Below, one piece after another: positions 27,368-36,064 of a DNA stretch of 64,000 bases (the stretch's first letter is position 1; every line of letters starts with the position of its first letter). The stretch lies in contig NZ_JAMOIC010000012.1 in assembly GCF_024448895.1 (NCBI RefSeq), forward strand, positions 101,193 through 165,192, read 5' to 3'. The position numbers were made by a program, and so were the translations under genes. The notes under the pieces were generated by a model that was given only the letters and a program-made list of their open reading frames with translations, was not told where the DNA came from and ran no database searches. The stretch is from Stutzerimonas stutzeri. GTDB lineage: Bacteria > Pseudomonadota > Gammaproteobacteria > Pseudomonadales > Pseudomonadaceae.

Positions 27368-28531
27368 TTAGACGTAGAACGCTTTCAGCGGCGGGAAACC
27401 GTTGAACTCCACCGCGCTGTAGCTGGTGGTGTAGGCACCGGTGGAGAGCCAGTACATGCGATCACCGATAGCCAGATTCAGCGGCAGGCCGTACTTGTAG
27501 TTCTCGTACATGATGTCGGCGCTGTCGCAGGTTGGGCCGGCGATCACCACTTCTTCCATCTCGCCCTTCTTCTCGGTCCAGATCGGAAACTTGATGGCTT
27601 CGCCCATGGTTTCGATCAGGCCGGAGAACATGCCCACGTCGGTATAGACCCAGCGCTCGACGGCAGTTCGCGATTTACGCGCTACCAGCACCACTTCACT
27701 GACTAGGATGCCGGCGTTGGCGATCAGCGAACGACCCGGCTCGAGAATGATCTCCGGCAGCTCATCGCCGAAGTCTTCCTTGAGGAAGCGGATGATTTCC
27801 TCGGCGTAGGTTTCCAGGCTGTTGGTACGGGTGATGTAGTTGGCCGGGAAGCCGCCACCCATGTTGATCATCTTCAGCTCGATGCCGTCTTCTTCCTTCA
27901 GACGCTCGAAGATCACCTTGACCTTGGCAATCGCGGCGTCCCATACGGAAATGTCGCGCTGCTGCGAACCGACGTGGAAGGAGATACCGTAAGGCTCCAG
28001 CTTCAGCTGACGGGCGAGGATCAACAGATCCATGGCCATGTCGGTCTGGCAGCCGAACTTGCGCGACAGCGGCCAATCGGCGGTGGTGGAGCCTTCAGTC
28101 AGGATGCGTACATAGACTTTCGAACCCGGCGCGGCCTTGGCGATATTGCGCAGGTCGGCTTCCGAGTCGGTGGCGAACATGCGCACACCCTTGTCGTAGA
28201 AGTAGCGGATGTCCTTGGCTTTCTTGATCGTGTTGCCGTAGCTGATGCGCTCTGGGCCAACGCCACGGGACATTACCTTGTCCAGCTCATAGATCGAGGC
28301 GATATCGAAGCTCGAACCCTTGTCACGCAGCAGATCGATGATCTCCACCGCCGGGTTGGCCTTCACCGCGTAGTAGACCTTGGCGAATTCGAAACCGGCG
28401 CGCAGATCGTCGTACGCCTTATCGATGGTTGCGGTGTCGATGACCACGAAGGGTGTTTCTTGCTGGTCAGCGAACGCCTTCATCTTCTGGAAGGTGGAAC
28501 GGGAGTAATAATCTTCGATCTTGATCGACAT
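27368..28531 (-). CDS. speC: Ornithine decarboxylase, PLP fold type III
   Basis: 387 residues, the length I recall for P. aeruginosa SpeC. It converts ornithine to putrescine in polyamine synthesis. PLP-lysine Lys57 is in YYAVKANP, the glycine-rich phosphate motif is MINMGGGFPANY, EPGRSL is the substrate-carboxylate region, and the catalytic Cys-Asp is in GPTCDSADIM. The N-terminus MSIKIEDYYSR at 28531 was preferred over MEPC four codons upstream. Lysine decarboxylase activity is possible in this family, so substrate is inferred from overall likeness. It is convergent with the flavoreductase at a shared terminator. Confidence 0.9.
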   Translation of the reverse strand: MSIKIEDYYSRSTFQKMKAFADQQETPFVVIDTATIDKAYDDLRAGFEFAKVYYAVKANPAVEIIDLLRDKGSSFDIASIYELDKVMSRGVGPERISYGNTIKKAKDIRYFYDKGVRMFATDSEADLRNIAKAAPGSKVYVRILTEGSTTADWPLSRKFGCQTDMAMDLLILARQLKLEPYGISFHVGSQQRDISVWDAAIAKVKVIFERLKEEDGIELKMINMGGGFPANYITRTNSLETYAEEIIRFLKEDFGDELPEIILEPGRSLIANAGILVSEVVLVARKSRTAVERWVYTDVGMFSGLIETMGEAIKFPIWTEKKGEMEEVVIAGPTCDSADIMYENYKYGLPLNLAIGDRMYWLSTGAYTTSYSAVEFNGFPPLKAFYV

Positions 28532-29040
28532 GCATGGCTCCAAATCGGGAAACGTAAAATCGGATTAGGGGTGAGCAAGAACGCCTGATCAGTTTCCCCA
28601 CTTTGGTTCGCCTACTTCCCAAGGCATGTCGCCGAGTATCACGGCCAGGCCGTCGCAGCCGGTGCGTTGACCTGGTGAATCTCTCGTCGTCAGTACTTGA
28701 GCCGGATGGATCGTTGCCAGCATGGACGTTCGGGCGCGAACTTTAGAACCACAGCTGGTTGAGATCAATGAAAAATCCGCTCTCAGTCCATATTTTGCCG
28801 CACGGGCGAACCTACCCTATTCAAACCGACCGACATGACGCGGGGATGTTCCTCGCAAGAGACGCAAGGTAGCGCTCGGCGGCGATGGGTTGAGCGCTCA
28901 GCCAACGCAGTGATGCCTGTCAGCATCTACATGCCAATCCATGCACCCTGCTTGCCCCGGCGCTGATACGCCAAGCCAGCCCGGTGGCTTTGCTTTATAA
29001 TCGCCGGCTTTTTCCGACACGATTTCATACCGGGACCGCC
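28532..29040. other. Divergent intergenic region speC / prfC
   Basis: About 510 bp without a convincing gene. An inverted repeat AGCGCTC (28871-28877) / GAGCGCT (28892-28898) lies in the middle. The prfC-proximal end holds a consensus -10. Long leaders upstream of polyamine genes often carry translational control, but no recognised structure or upstream reading frame was identified for speC. Confidence 0.45.
28996..29001 (+). promoter_or_regulatory. Consensus -10 of the prfC promoter
   Basis: TATAAT is a perfect -10 hexamer 39 bp before the prfC ATG. At 16-18 bp upstream there is no good -35, so the start of transcription near 29008 is plausible but the promoter may need an activator. Confidence 0.5.
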
Positions 29041-30624
29041 ATGACCTCTCAGGCCGCCGAAGTCGCGAAGCGCCGCACCTTCGCCATCATTTCCCACCCC
29101 GACGCGGGCAAGACCACCATCACCGAAAAGCTCCTGCTGATGGGCAAGGCCATTGCCGTGGCCGGGACCGTGAAGTCGCGTAAATCCGACCGTCACGCGA
29201 CCTCCGACTGGATGGAAATGGAAAAGCAGCGCGGCATCTCCATCACCACCTCGGTGATGCAGTTCCCCTACCGCGAGCACATGATCAACCTGCTCGACAC
29301 CCCCGGCCACGAAGACTTCTCGGAAGACACTTACCGCACCCTGACCGCAGTGGACTCGGCACTGATGGTTCTTGACGGCGGTAAGGGCGTCGAGCCGCGC
29401 ACCATCGCCCTGATGGACGTCTGCCGCCTGCGCGACACACCCATCGTCAGCTTCATCAACAAGCTCGATCGCGACATCCGCGACCCCATCGAGCTGCTTG
29501 ACGAGATCGAGGCAGTGCTGAAGATCAAGGCCGCGCCCATCACCTGGCCGATCGGCTGCTATCGCGACTTCAAGGGCGTGTACCACCTGGCCGACGACTA
29601 CATCATCGTCTACACCCCTGGCCACGGGCACGAGCGCACCGACGTCAAGATCATCGAGAAACTCGACTCCGACGAAGCGCGCAAGCACATCGGCGATGAG
29701 TACGACCGCTTCGTCGAGCAGCTCGAGCTGGTGCAGGGCGCCTGCCACGAGTTCGATCAGGACGAGTTCATGAACGGGCAGCTCACCCCGGTGTTCTTCG
29801 GCACCGCGCTGGGCAACTTTGGCGTGGATCACGTGCTCGATGCCGTCGTCGACTGGGCACCACGGCCGCTGCCCCGCGCTGCCAACGAGCGCGTTGTCGA
29901 GCCGGTCGAGGACAAGTTCACCGGCTTCGTCTTCAAGATCCAGGCGAACATGGACCCCAAGCACCGCGACCGCATCGCCTTCATGCGCATCTGCTCAGGC
30001 AGGTACGAAAAGGGTATGAAGCTGCGCCACGCGCGCATCGGCAAGGACATCCGCATCGCCGATGCGCTGACGTTCTTCTCCAGCGAGCGTGAACAGCTGG
30101 AAGAAGCCTGGGCCGGCGACATCATCGGCTTGCACAACCACGGCACCATCCAGATCGGCGACACCTTTACCGAAGGCGAGAACCTCGGCTTCACCGGCAT
30201 CCCTCACTTCGCCCCGGAACTGTTCCGCCGCGTGCGCCTGAAGGACCCGCTGAAATCCAAGCAGCTGCGCCAGGGCCTGCAGGAACTGGCCGAAGAAGGC
30301 GCCACCCAGGTGTTCTTCCCCGAACGCAACAACGACATCATCCTCGGCGCGGTCGGTGTGCTGCAGTTCGACGTCGTCGCCAGCCGCCTGAAAGAGGAAT
30401 ACAAAGTCGAATGCGCCTACGAGGCGATCAACGTCTGGTCGGCCCGCTGGATCGAGTGCGACAACGAGAAGAAGCTCAAGGAATTCAGCGACAAGGCCTA
30501 CGAGAACCTGGCACTCGATGGTGGCGGCCACCTGACCTATTTGGCGCCGACCCGGGTGAATCTGAGCCTGATGGAAGAACGCTGGCCGGATGTGAAATTC
30601 AGGGCGACGCGCGAGCATCATTAA
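29041..30624 (+). CDS. prfC: Peptide chain release factor 3 (RF3)
   Basis: 527 residues, standard RF3 length. RF3 is a GTPase that recycles RF1 and RF2 from the ribosome after peptide release. G-domain motifs are G1 [10 protein letters not shown]2 [14 protein letters not shown]3 [15 protein letters not shown] and G4 FINKLDRD. Domain II ([20 protein letters not shown]) and the RF3 C-terminal domain follow. The N-terminus [16 protein letters not shown] at 29041 matches the family; a 19-codon in-frame extension does not. It is monocistronic in appearance, with a DUF559 gene beginning 117 bp downstream. Confidence 0.96.
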   Translation: MTSQAAEVAKRRTFAIISHPDAGKTTITEKLLLMGKAIAVAGTVKSRKSDRHATSDWMEMEKQRGISITTSVMQFPYREHMINLLDTPGHEDFSEDTYRTLTAVDSALMVLDGGKGVEPRTIALMDVCRLRDTPIVSFINKLDRDIRDPIELLDEIEAVLKIKAAPITWPIGCYRDFKGVYHLADDYIIVYTPGHGHERTDVKIIEKLDSDEARKHIGDEYDRFVEQLELVQGACHEFDQDEFMNGQLTPVFFGTALGNFGVDHVLDAVVDWAPRPLPRAANERVVEPVEDKFTGFVFKIQANMDPKHRDRIAFMRICSGRYEKGMKLRHARIGKDIRIADALTFFSSEREQLEEAWAGDIIGLHNHGTIQIGDTFTEGENLGFTGIPHFAPELFRRVRLKDPLKSKQLRQGLQELAEEGATQVFFPERNNDIILGAVGVLQFDVVASRLKEEYKVECAYEAINVWSARWIECDNEKKLKEFSDKAYENLALDGGGHLTYLAPTRVNLSLMEERWPDVKFRATREHH

Positions 30625-30741
30625 GCCGTAAACGCGCCTACTTCAGATCAGCAGCGCGATAATTGAGCAAACGCGGCTGTGCTCAATCCCTGAGAATCTC
30701 TCGCATGGATGCGAGAGATTTGTTTACCACAAGGACGTGAA

Positions 30742-31146
30742 ATGCCCACCGAACTTCCTTCTCCTGAACAGCGTCTCTTCGCCAAAAAGCTTCGAACTCG
30801 GCTCACCGATTGCGAACGGTTGATGTGGTCGCGACTGCGCAATCGCGGCTTGGCAGGATTGAAATTCCGCCGGCAGCACCCGTACCCGCCCTATGTGCTG
30901 GATTTTTACTGCGCAGAGCTGCGGCTAGTGGTCGAGCTCGATGGGGGGCAGCACTATGACGATACCGGACTAGAGAAGGATCGTTCGCGTACCGCCTATT
31001 TGCAGCGCCAGGGGCTGAAGGTGTTGCGTTTCAATAATCTGGATGTGCTGCAGAATCTGGAGGGTGTTCTGACGGAGCTATTGCATTGGATCGAAGCACG
31101 CACCCTCACCCCAACCCTCTCCCAAAGGGAGAGGGGGCGGGATTGA
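30742..31146 (+). CDS. DUF559 domain nuclease-fold protein
   Basis: 134 residues. The DUF559 core, related to Vsr/PD-(D/E)xK endonucleases, is present: LTDCERLMWSRLRNRGLAGLKFRRQHPYPPYVLDFYCAELRLVVELDGG followed by HYDDTGLEKDRSRTAYLQRQGLKVLRFNN. The Asp of VLDFYC and Glu of VVELDGGQH fit the catalytic acidic pair. Biological function is unknown; genes of this family are common orphans next to repeats. The last 15 or so residues (RTLTPTLSQRERGRD) are encoded by a palindromic intergenic repeat, so the real fold ends near residue 120. AAGGA before the ATG at 30742 decided the start. Confidence 0.8.
   Translation: MPTELPSPEQRLFAKKLRTRLTDCERLMWSRLRNRGLAGLKFRRQHPYPPYVLDFYCAELRLVVELDGGQHYDDTGLEKDRSRTAYLQRQGLKVLRFNNLDVLQNLEGVLTELLHWIEARTLTPTLSQRERGRD
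31107..31143. repeat. Palindromic repeat copy 1 (CCCTCTCCC type)
   Basis: CCCTCTCCC (31115-31123), loop AAA, GGGAGAGGG (31127-31135) in a CACCCCAACC...GGGGCGG context. It overlaps the 3' end of the DUF559 gene. It belongs to a repeat type that I recall as scattered between genes in many proteobacteria, and can act as a 3' hairpin. Confidence 0.7.
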
Positions 31147-31296
31147 GTGCGTCGGAACGTCAGGGGTCATACCGGGGCGGCAGCGCAAGGGGTAAGTTCT
31201 AGGTACCCTTTGACCGTCAAACGACACCTCAAGCCACGCAGTGCCAAACCACCGAGCCCCGTCGAACACCCAATCATCAGCCCACTCCAATCAGTC

Positions 31297-31319
31297 CCCT
31301 CTCCCCTCCGGGGAGAGGG
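31297..31319. repeat. Palindromic repeat copy 2
   Basis: CCCTCTCCCC and GGGGAGAGGG form a perfect 10-bp stem with a three-base loop (31307-31309), followed by CTAGGGTGAGAGG as in related copies elsewhere. Confidence 0.7.
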
Positions 31320-31440
31320 CTAGGGTGAGAGGCCGGGCGTATCTCATTCGCCACGCCAAGCCCCAATCAACGCTTCTAGCTCAGAGCATTTACTATCTAC
31401 GCCCCACCAAAAACGATCGAAGCACATTCCCCCACCCCAG

Positions 31441-31465
31441 CTCTCTCCCATAGGGAGAGGGGGCT
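31441..31465. repeat. Palindromic repeat copy 3
   Basis: CTCTCCC (31443-31449), loop ATA, GGGAGAG (31453-31459), in the same CACCCC...GGGGGCTGGAT context. It lies 25-49 bp beyond the exeM stop codon and may terminate it. Confidence 0.65.
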
Positions 31466-31489
31466 GGATCGCTCACTCCAGCTCAACTA

Positions 31490-33826
31490 CTAACGCCCCA
31501 AATCAATCCCGATCACCAACGGATCATGATCGGATGCCCGATACGGCTCGGTGTTATAGAGCAGCGACTGCTGGCGTGGCGTCTTGAATTCGAGGTTGTA
31601 ATCCAGCACCCGCGGCTCGTCGGCGTTGATGTGCCATTCGGTCGCGCCGCGCACCTGCGGGGTCAGGCTGGTGCTGGCCAGGCCGTGATCGAGGTAGCCG
31701 GATTGTCCGGAGAAGACGTAGGAATACGCGTCTCCGCCGCCGAAAGTTGCCAGCAGATCTGTGTAGCCCGATGCGCGGATCACGTTGATCGGGTCGTCCT
31801 TCGCATAGGCGTTCAGGTCGCCGATGATCAGCCGATCCGGGTCGTAGGAGCGCGTCGGATCACGCCCCAGCCAGTCGACCAGCGCCTGGGCAGCACGAAC
31901 ACGGGTCAGGTTGCAGTTGCCCTGGCCGTCGCCCATGTCCTTGTCGCCGATGTCGTCGCAGCTCGACCCCTTGGACTTGAGATGATTGACCGCCACCGTC
32001 AGACGCTCGCCACTGCGACGTTCGCGGAAGGTCTGGGCCAACACCGGGCGATTGCGCATGTCGTTGAAGCGCGGGTCGACCGAGCCGTCGAGCACCGCCG
32101 CATCCTTGTGCGGGCTGACCATGTCCTGCCGGTAGATCAGCCCGACGGCGATTGCATCCGTACCGAGTCGGCTTTGCTTCGGGTCGATGAAAGCGTAGCG
32201 ATCGCGACTCGGTGACGCGGCGTTCAGGCCGGCCACCAGATCGGCAATGGCGCTGTGCTCGCCATATCCGTCGTTCTCGATTTCCATCAGGCCGATGATG
32301 TGGACGTCCGCGCCGAGAATCGCGGCGATGATCTTGTCGCGTTGGCGCTGGAATTCCTCACGCGTATCGGCGCCACGAGAAGTAGGGAAGCCTGCACCGC
32401 GTCCGTTGCCGTTGAAGTAGTTCAGCACATTGAAGCTCGCAACCCGCAGGCGCCCATCCACCGCTTGCGGCGACGCAGGTCGGGGGTTCGCCGCAACGAA
32501 CTTCGGAGCTTGGGTCGGCTGGACGCGATAGCTCCCAGCCAGGTAATGCAGCACCCCTTGCACATCGGTGACCTCATAACCGACCCGCAAGGTTCGGTAG
32601 GCGTCGAGTTCCGGCGTCGGATAGCGGATCGGATCGGGATTCTGCCCACTGCGCCCGTCATCCAGGACGATCCGGTTGAGATCGTTTTGCGCCTGCAGCC
32701 GCTGTGCAGGTTCGCCTGGCGACACCTTGTTGGTGGGTATCCACAAGCGTCCGCCGGAGGACAGCACCACCTCGCCGTAACGGCCCAGATCATAGACTTC
32801 GCTGACCGTCAGCGTCTGAGCGAAGCGCGCCTGCATGCCCTCGTAACGCTCAAGCGCATCGGCTGCGGCAAGTGGCAGGCTGATCTGGGTCACGGCCGGC
32901 AGCGGTTGCTTGCGTGCCTGAACACTGACCTGCGGCGAGGTCAGCTCGGTCAGGCCGTTGTATTCCGTTACCAGTCCACGCACCTGGACCCGATCACCAA
33001 CCTGCACATCCACCCCGTTGCCCGATCCGAAGACGTACAGCCCCTCGGACGTTCGCGGATCGTCGTCGGTTTCATTATCCGGCGCCTGGATGAAGAAGCC
33101 GCCCAGCTCACCTTCAGCCTGGAAGTCAGCCACGACGATGCCTTCGACCGTCACCGTCTGGTTCACCAGCGGACTGACGTCCCCGGCGCCCTGAACTTCC
33201 GCAATCGAGCGCCGCCCCGCATCGTTGCCACCCGGTTCGCCTTCGCCATATTGGCCGAGATGGGCAAAGGTGTTGACCGGATAACCTTGCCACCCGGTGG
33301 CCGGATCGAAGGCATCACTGGGATTCCGATCACCCACGCTAACGGACGCCCGGCGGGTCAGAGTTCGATCAGCCGTCTGCGTCTGCCCCGAACCCCAAGC
33401 GCTGCCCGGATCGAAACCGACCTGGCCGATGCTGTCCAGTATTTCCCCTGATGGACCGCGCAGCACGATGGCGTCGTCACCGTTGTACCAGCTGCCACTG
33501 CCGCGCTGATTCGCCGTGGCCTGCAACGCCGGGTCGCCGCTTTCATGAGCCAGCACGTGCACGCCGCTCGGCGCGACTTCACCGGTGAGCGCGATGCTGC
33601 GTCCGCTGCTGGTCGAGCCGTTGAAGTAGAAGTCGACGCGGTAGCCGTCGAGGGCAATCGCTGTCTCCCCGCTGTTGTAGAACTCCAGCGCCTTGCTGTT
33701 ACCGCTGCCCTCCACATACTCGGAAATCAGCAGATCGGCGGACGCCATGGAGTGCGCGCTCAGCGTGGCGATTGCCAGCAATGCAACGGCGAGCGGGTGC
33801 GGCTTGAAGCGGTCGTTGCGGCGCAT
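31490..33826 (-). CDS. exeM: ExeM/NucH family extracellular endonuclease
   Basis: 778 residues. A signal peptide (AVALLAIATLSAHSMASA) is followed by a lamin-tail domain (about 30-150; ISEYVEGSGNSKALEFYN), an OB-like nuclease-associated region (about 205-430) and a C-terminal endonuclease/exonuclease/phosphatase domain. Catalytic motifs of the last are visible: MEIENDGYGEHSAI, VNHLKSKGSSC, GDLNAYAKDDP, LDHGLAS and SDHDPLVIGIDLG. ExeM enzymes degrade extracellular DNA for phosphate use and biofilm release. It lies 18 bp after phoD, with GGGAG before the ATG, so both are probably transcribed together from a Pho-box promoter. The symbol follows the Shewanella family name. Confidence 0.88.
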   Translation of the reverse strand: MRRNDRFKPHPLAVALLAIATLSAHSMASADLLISEYVEGSGNSKALEFYNSGETAIALDGYRVDFYFNGSTSSGRSIALTGEVAPSGVHVLAHESGDPALQATANQRGSGSWYNGDDAIVLRGPSGEILDSIGQVGFDPGSAWGSGQTQTADRTLTRRASVSVGDRNPSDAFDPATGWQGYPVNTFAHLGQYGEGEPGGNDAGRRSIAEVQGAGDVSPLVNQTVTVEGIVVADFQAEGELGGFFIQAPDNETDDDPRTSEGLYVFGSGNGVDVQVGDRVQVRGLVTEYNGLTELTSPQVSVQARKQPLPAVTQISLPLAAADALERYEGMQARFAQTLTVSEVYDLGRYGEVVLSSGGRLWIPTNKVSPGEPAQRLQAQNDLNRIVLDDGRSGQNPDPIRYPTPELDAYRTLRVGYEVTDVQGVLHYLAGSYRVQPTQAPKFVAANPRPASPQAVDGRLRVASFNVLNYFNGNGRGAGFPTSRGADTREEFQRQRDKIIAAILGADVHIIGLMEIENDGYGEHSAIADLVAGLNAASPSRDRYAFIDPKQSRLGTDAIAVGLIYRQDMVSPHKDAAVLDGSVDPRFNDMRNRPVLAQTFRERRSGERLTVAVNHLKSKGSSCDDIGDKDMGDGQGNCNLTRVRAAQALVDWLGRDPTRSYDPDRLIIGDLNAYAKDDPINVIRASGYTDLLATFGGGDAYSYVFSGQSGYLDHGLASTSLTPQVRGATEWHINADEPRVLDYNLEFKTPRQQSLLYNTEPYRASDHDPLVIGIDLGR

Positions 33827-33844
33827 GGATATCGCTCCCTGGGA

Positions 33845-35425
33845 TCAGGCGTATTGGGGTTGGAGGGTTTTGGAAAAGACAGACGCACCGTCGATATCGC
33901 GAAGGGTGACGCTCAGGGCGCCGCTGCGTGAATCGATTTCCACTTCACCGAAGAACTGAAAACCGGCGTAGGGCGATGCGTTGGCATAAGCGGGTGCTTT
34001 CTGGAACACCAGCTCGGGGCCAAAGGTGGCATCCAGCGGATTGGGGCCGAAGCTGCCTGCATTGAGGGGCCCGGCAACGAACTCCCAGAACGGATCAAAA
34101 TCCTGAAATAGCGCGCGGTTTGGATGGTAGTGGTGGGCTGCGCAGTAGTGAACGTCAGCAGTCAGCCAGACCGTGTTGCGCACCCGAAATTTGCGCAGGT
34201 AGCCCAGCAGTTCGGCGATTTCCAGTTCGCGACCGGCAGCCGGGCCGTCCTGTCCGTTGGCGATCGCCTCCCAGCGCGCCCTGCCGGCAGCATCCGTACC
34301 ATCTGGCACGTGGAGACCTATGGGCATGTCGGCTGCGATGACCTTCCAGGTAGCCCGCGAACGGCGCAGCTCGCGCTTGAGCCAGGCAAGCTGCTGCCTG
34401 CCGAGAAAGGCGGTATCGGGCCCCTGCTCCGACTGCAGATTGTGGGTGTTGGGGCCGCGGTAGCTGCGCATGTCCAGCACGAACACATCCAATTGCGGGC
34501 CGTAGGGGATCTTGCGATAGACGCGGCCGGACGCATCCCGGCCGGTGAGCCGCATCGGCGCGTACTCGAGAAACGCCTGCCGACCGCGACGCGCCAGCAA
34601 CTCGATGTCCTTGACCTGATAACGCTCGTCCAGCTCCTTGCCCGGCGACCAGTTGTTGGTGACTTCATGGTCGTCCCACTGCCAGATCTGCGGCACTTCA
34701 GCGTTGAACTGACGCAGGTTATGGTCGAGCAGGTTGTAGCGGTAGTTGCCGCGGAACTCGTCCAGCGTCTCGGCCACTTTGGTCTTGGCCTCGGTAACAA
34801 TATTGCGCCAGAGTCGCCCGTCTTCGGCCTCCACTTCCGCCTGGATCACGCCGTCCGCATAGATCGCATCGCCACTCTGGATGAAGAAGTCAGGATGGCG
34901 CTGACGCATCGCTTCGTAGATGCGCATGCCGCCGAAATCAGCATTGATACCCCAACCCTGCCCGCAGGTGTCGCCGCCCCAGACGAAACGGATGTCCCGT
35001 GCCTGACGAGGCGCGGTGCGCAGGTGACCGAGCCAGGGTTCGCTACGGGTGTGATCCCGAGCGTCCTCGAAGCGGGCGCGGTAGAAGATCGACTGGTCCG
35101 AAGGCAGCCCGCGCAGGTCGATCCGCGCCGTGTAGTCGAGCCGCTCATCCGTGACTGGCGAGGCAATCCGCCGAGCATTGCCGAAGCCGCTGCTGGTGTC
35201 CCACTCCACCACCAACCGCGCCGGCCGGTCACAGCGGCTCCAGATCACGGCCCGGTCGGCCAGTACGTCGCCGGACTGCACGCCATCGGTGATCCAGGGG
35301 CGCGCGGCGGGTGCCGCGATAATCGCAGGCGATACGCCAAGGGCCGGCAGCGCAAGACCCGCACCAATGCCTTGAACGAGGCGGCGGCGTGTCTGGTCCA
35401 GTTCGGATTTGGTTGAGTCGGTCAT
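33845..35425 (-). CDS. phoD: PhoD-like alkaline phosphatase/phosphodiesterase
   Basis: 526 residues. A twin-arginine signal (RRRLVQGIGAGLALPALG) directs folded export. The PhoD metal-binding motifs are visible: WGGDTCGQGWG, FFIQSGDAIYADG, WQWDDHEVTNNW and LTADVHYCAAHHYHP. PhoD enzymes are Ca2+/Fe3+-dependent and release phosphate from mono- and diesters in the periplasm or outside the cell. The ATG at 35425 follows AAGGGG and puts the Tat motif near residue 13; a longer reading adds 28 non-signal residues. A Pho-box-like repeat lies 48 bp upstream, and exeM follows in the same direction. Confidence 0.9.
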   Translation of the reverse strand: MTDSTKSELDQTRRRLVQGIGAGLALPALGVSPAIIAAPAARPWITDGVQSGDVLADRAVIWSRCDRPARLVVEWDTSSGFGNARRIASPVTDERLDYTARIDLRGLPSDQSIFYRARFEDARDHTRSEPWLGHLRTAPRQARDIRFVWGGDTCGQGWGINADFGGMRIYEAMRQRHPDFFIQSGDAIYADGVIQAEVEAEDGRLWRNIVTEAKTKVAETLDEFRGNYRYNLLDHNLRQFNAEVPQIWQWDDHEVTNNWSPGKELDERYQVKDIELLARRGRQAFLEYAPMRLTGRDASGRVYRKIPYGPQLDVFVLDMRSYRGPNTHNLQSEQGPDTAFLGRQQLAWLKRELRRSRATWKVIAADMPIGLHVPDGTDAAGRARWEAIANGQDGPAAGRELEIAELLGYLRKFRVRNTVWLTADVHYCAAHHYHPNRALFQDFDPFWEFVAGPLNAGSFGPNPLDATFGPELVFQKAPAYANASPYAGFQFFGEVEIDSRSGALSVTLRDIDGASVFSKTLQPQYA

Positions 35426-35472
35426 GGTCGTCCCCTTCAACGGAAGCTGGAAGAAGGGTTTAAGCGAGCCGC

Positions 35473-35490
35473 TTGACAGAACCGTGACGC
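35473..35490 (-). promoter_or_regulatory. Candidate PhoB box upstream of phoD
   Basis: Read on the minus strand, GCGTCAC-GGTT-CTGTCAA gives two half-sites in 11-bp phase, the second matching CTGTCAT in six of seven positions and the first sharing GTCA. TTAAAC a little further down could be the -10. This is the expected geometry for PhoB activation under phosphate limitation. Confidence 0.5.
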
Positions 35491-35652
35491 CCGGACGAAC
35501 GGTAGTCAATAAAACGTCCTAACTGCACGCCATCGCTGGGTGTGGTCTTTCGACAATCGCAAAGAGCAGGTGGATCAACGATCGAGATGCCGCCCACACC
35601 CGGCGCTTCGGCGATAGGCTATGTTCGCGGCACCAAGCCCAGGAGCCACATC

Positions 35653-35961
35653 ATGAAGCGTTTTCTGTTCGCCTTAGCACTGACCACGACCTCCGCTCAG
35701 GCCGGGGTGCTGATCAACAGCCCGTACTGGGTAGTCGGCCTCACCTGTGCCAATAATCAGGAATGCTATGCCGCCAGCAACGGTAGCTATACCGGATCGC
35801 TGAACGGGGCGCGGCGTTTCGACGATCAGGCGCAGGCCATGAAGTTTCTGGGCAGCCTGACATCCAGCCTACGGGACAAGTCTCCGCGTATTGAGCAGCG
35901 CACGGAGCAACAATGCGTACAGCCCAGCGAGAACCGCAGCTATCAAGGGCGCCCCTGCTGA
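35653..35961 (+). CDS. Small secreted protein of unknown function
   Basis: 102 residues, not recognised. A short signal peptide (MKRFLFALALTTTSAQAG) should be cleaved to give a periplasmic or secreted protein of about 85 residues. Four cysteines (LTCANNQECY, EQQCVQ, GRPC at the very end) could make two disulfides. The sequence is rich in Ser, Asn and Gln and has no membrane segment. CAGGAG eight bases before the ATG supports translation; the longer in-frame reading removes the signal from the N-terminus. It is divergent from phoD across 227 bp and is followed by a hairpin; a phosphate-starvation link is only positional. Confidence 0.6.
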   Translation: MKRFLFALALTTTSAQAGVLINSPYWVVGLTCANNQECYAASNGSYTGSLNGARRFDDQAQAMKFLGSLTSSLRDKSPRIEQRTEQQCVQPSENRSYQGRPC

Positions 35962-36012
35962 GTGGCCGCCAGCGCTGGAGATTGCTAAGGGCGACGCGTT
36001 AGCTATTGCGGA

Positions 36013-36039
36013 AGCCTTCTCCCTGTGAGGGAGAAGGCT
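36013..36039. terminator. Convergent hairpin, likely terminator
   Basis: AGCCTTCTCCC (36013-36023) and GGGAGAAGGCT (36029-36039) pair perfectly around TGTGA. It lies between the small secreted gene and the convergent gcd gene, 25 bp from the gcd stop. There is no long T-run, so it may act as a 3' stabiliser as well. Confidence 0.6.
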
Positions 36040-36064
36040 GGTGATCAGATCATCTCCGATCGAC

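Larger units (their letters stand above)
31147..31489. other. Repeat-rich convergent intergenic region
   Basis: About 340 bp between the convergent DUF559 and exeM genes. It holds two further copies of the palindromic repeat seen at the DUF559 3' end and no credible reading frame. The copies probably serve as transcript 3' structures. Confidence 0.6.

Noticed and set aside
28740-28790. Possible ANR/FNR box (TTGAGATCAA) near speC
   Set aside because: The half-sites touch with no four-base spacer, unlike TTGAT-N4-ATCAA.
28927-29964. Open frame of 345 codons antisense to prfC
   Set aside because: Val/Asp/His-rich shadow translation of a strongly conserved GTPase gene.
30709-30741. Upstream start for the DUF559 gene
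   Set aside because: The extension lacks a ribosome-binding site and homology; the ATG at 30742 has AAGGA before it.
32255-33451. Open frame of 398 codons antisense to exeM
   Set aside because: No domain recognised; exeM nuclease motifs are on the other strand.
34124-35416. Open frame of 430 codons on the plus strand
   Set aside because: Antisense to phoD, which has clear metal-binding motifs and a Tat signal. No recognisable domain in the antisense reading.
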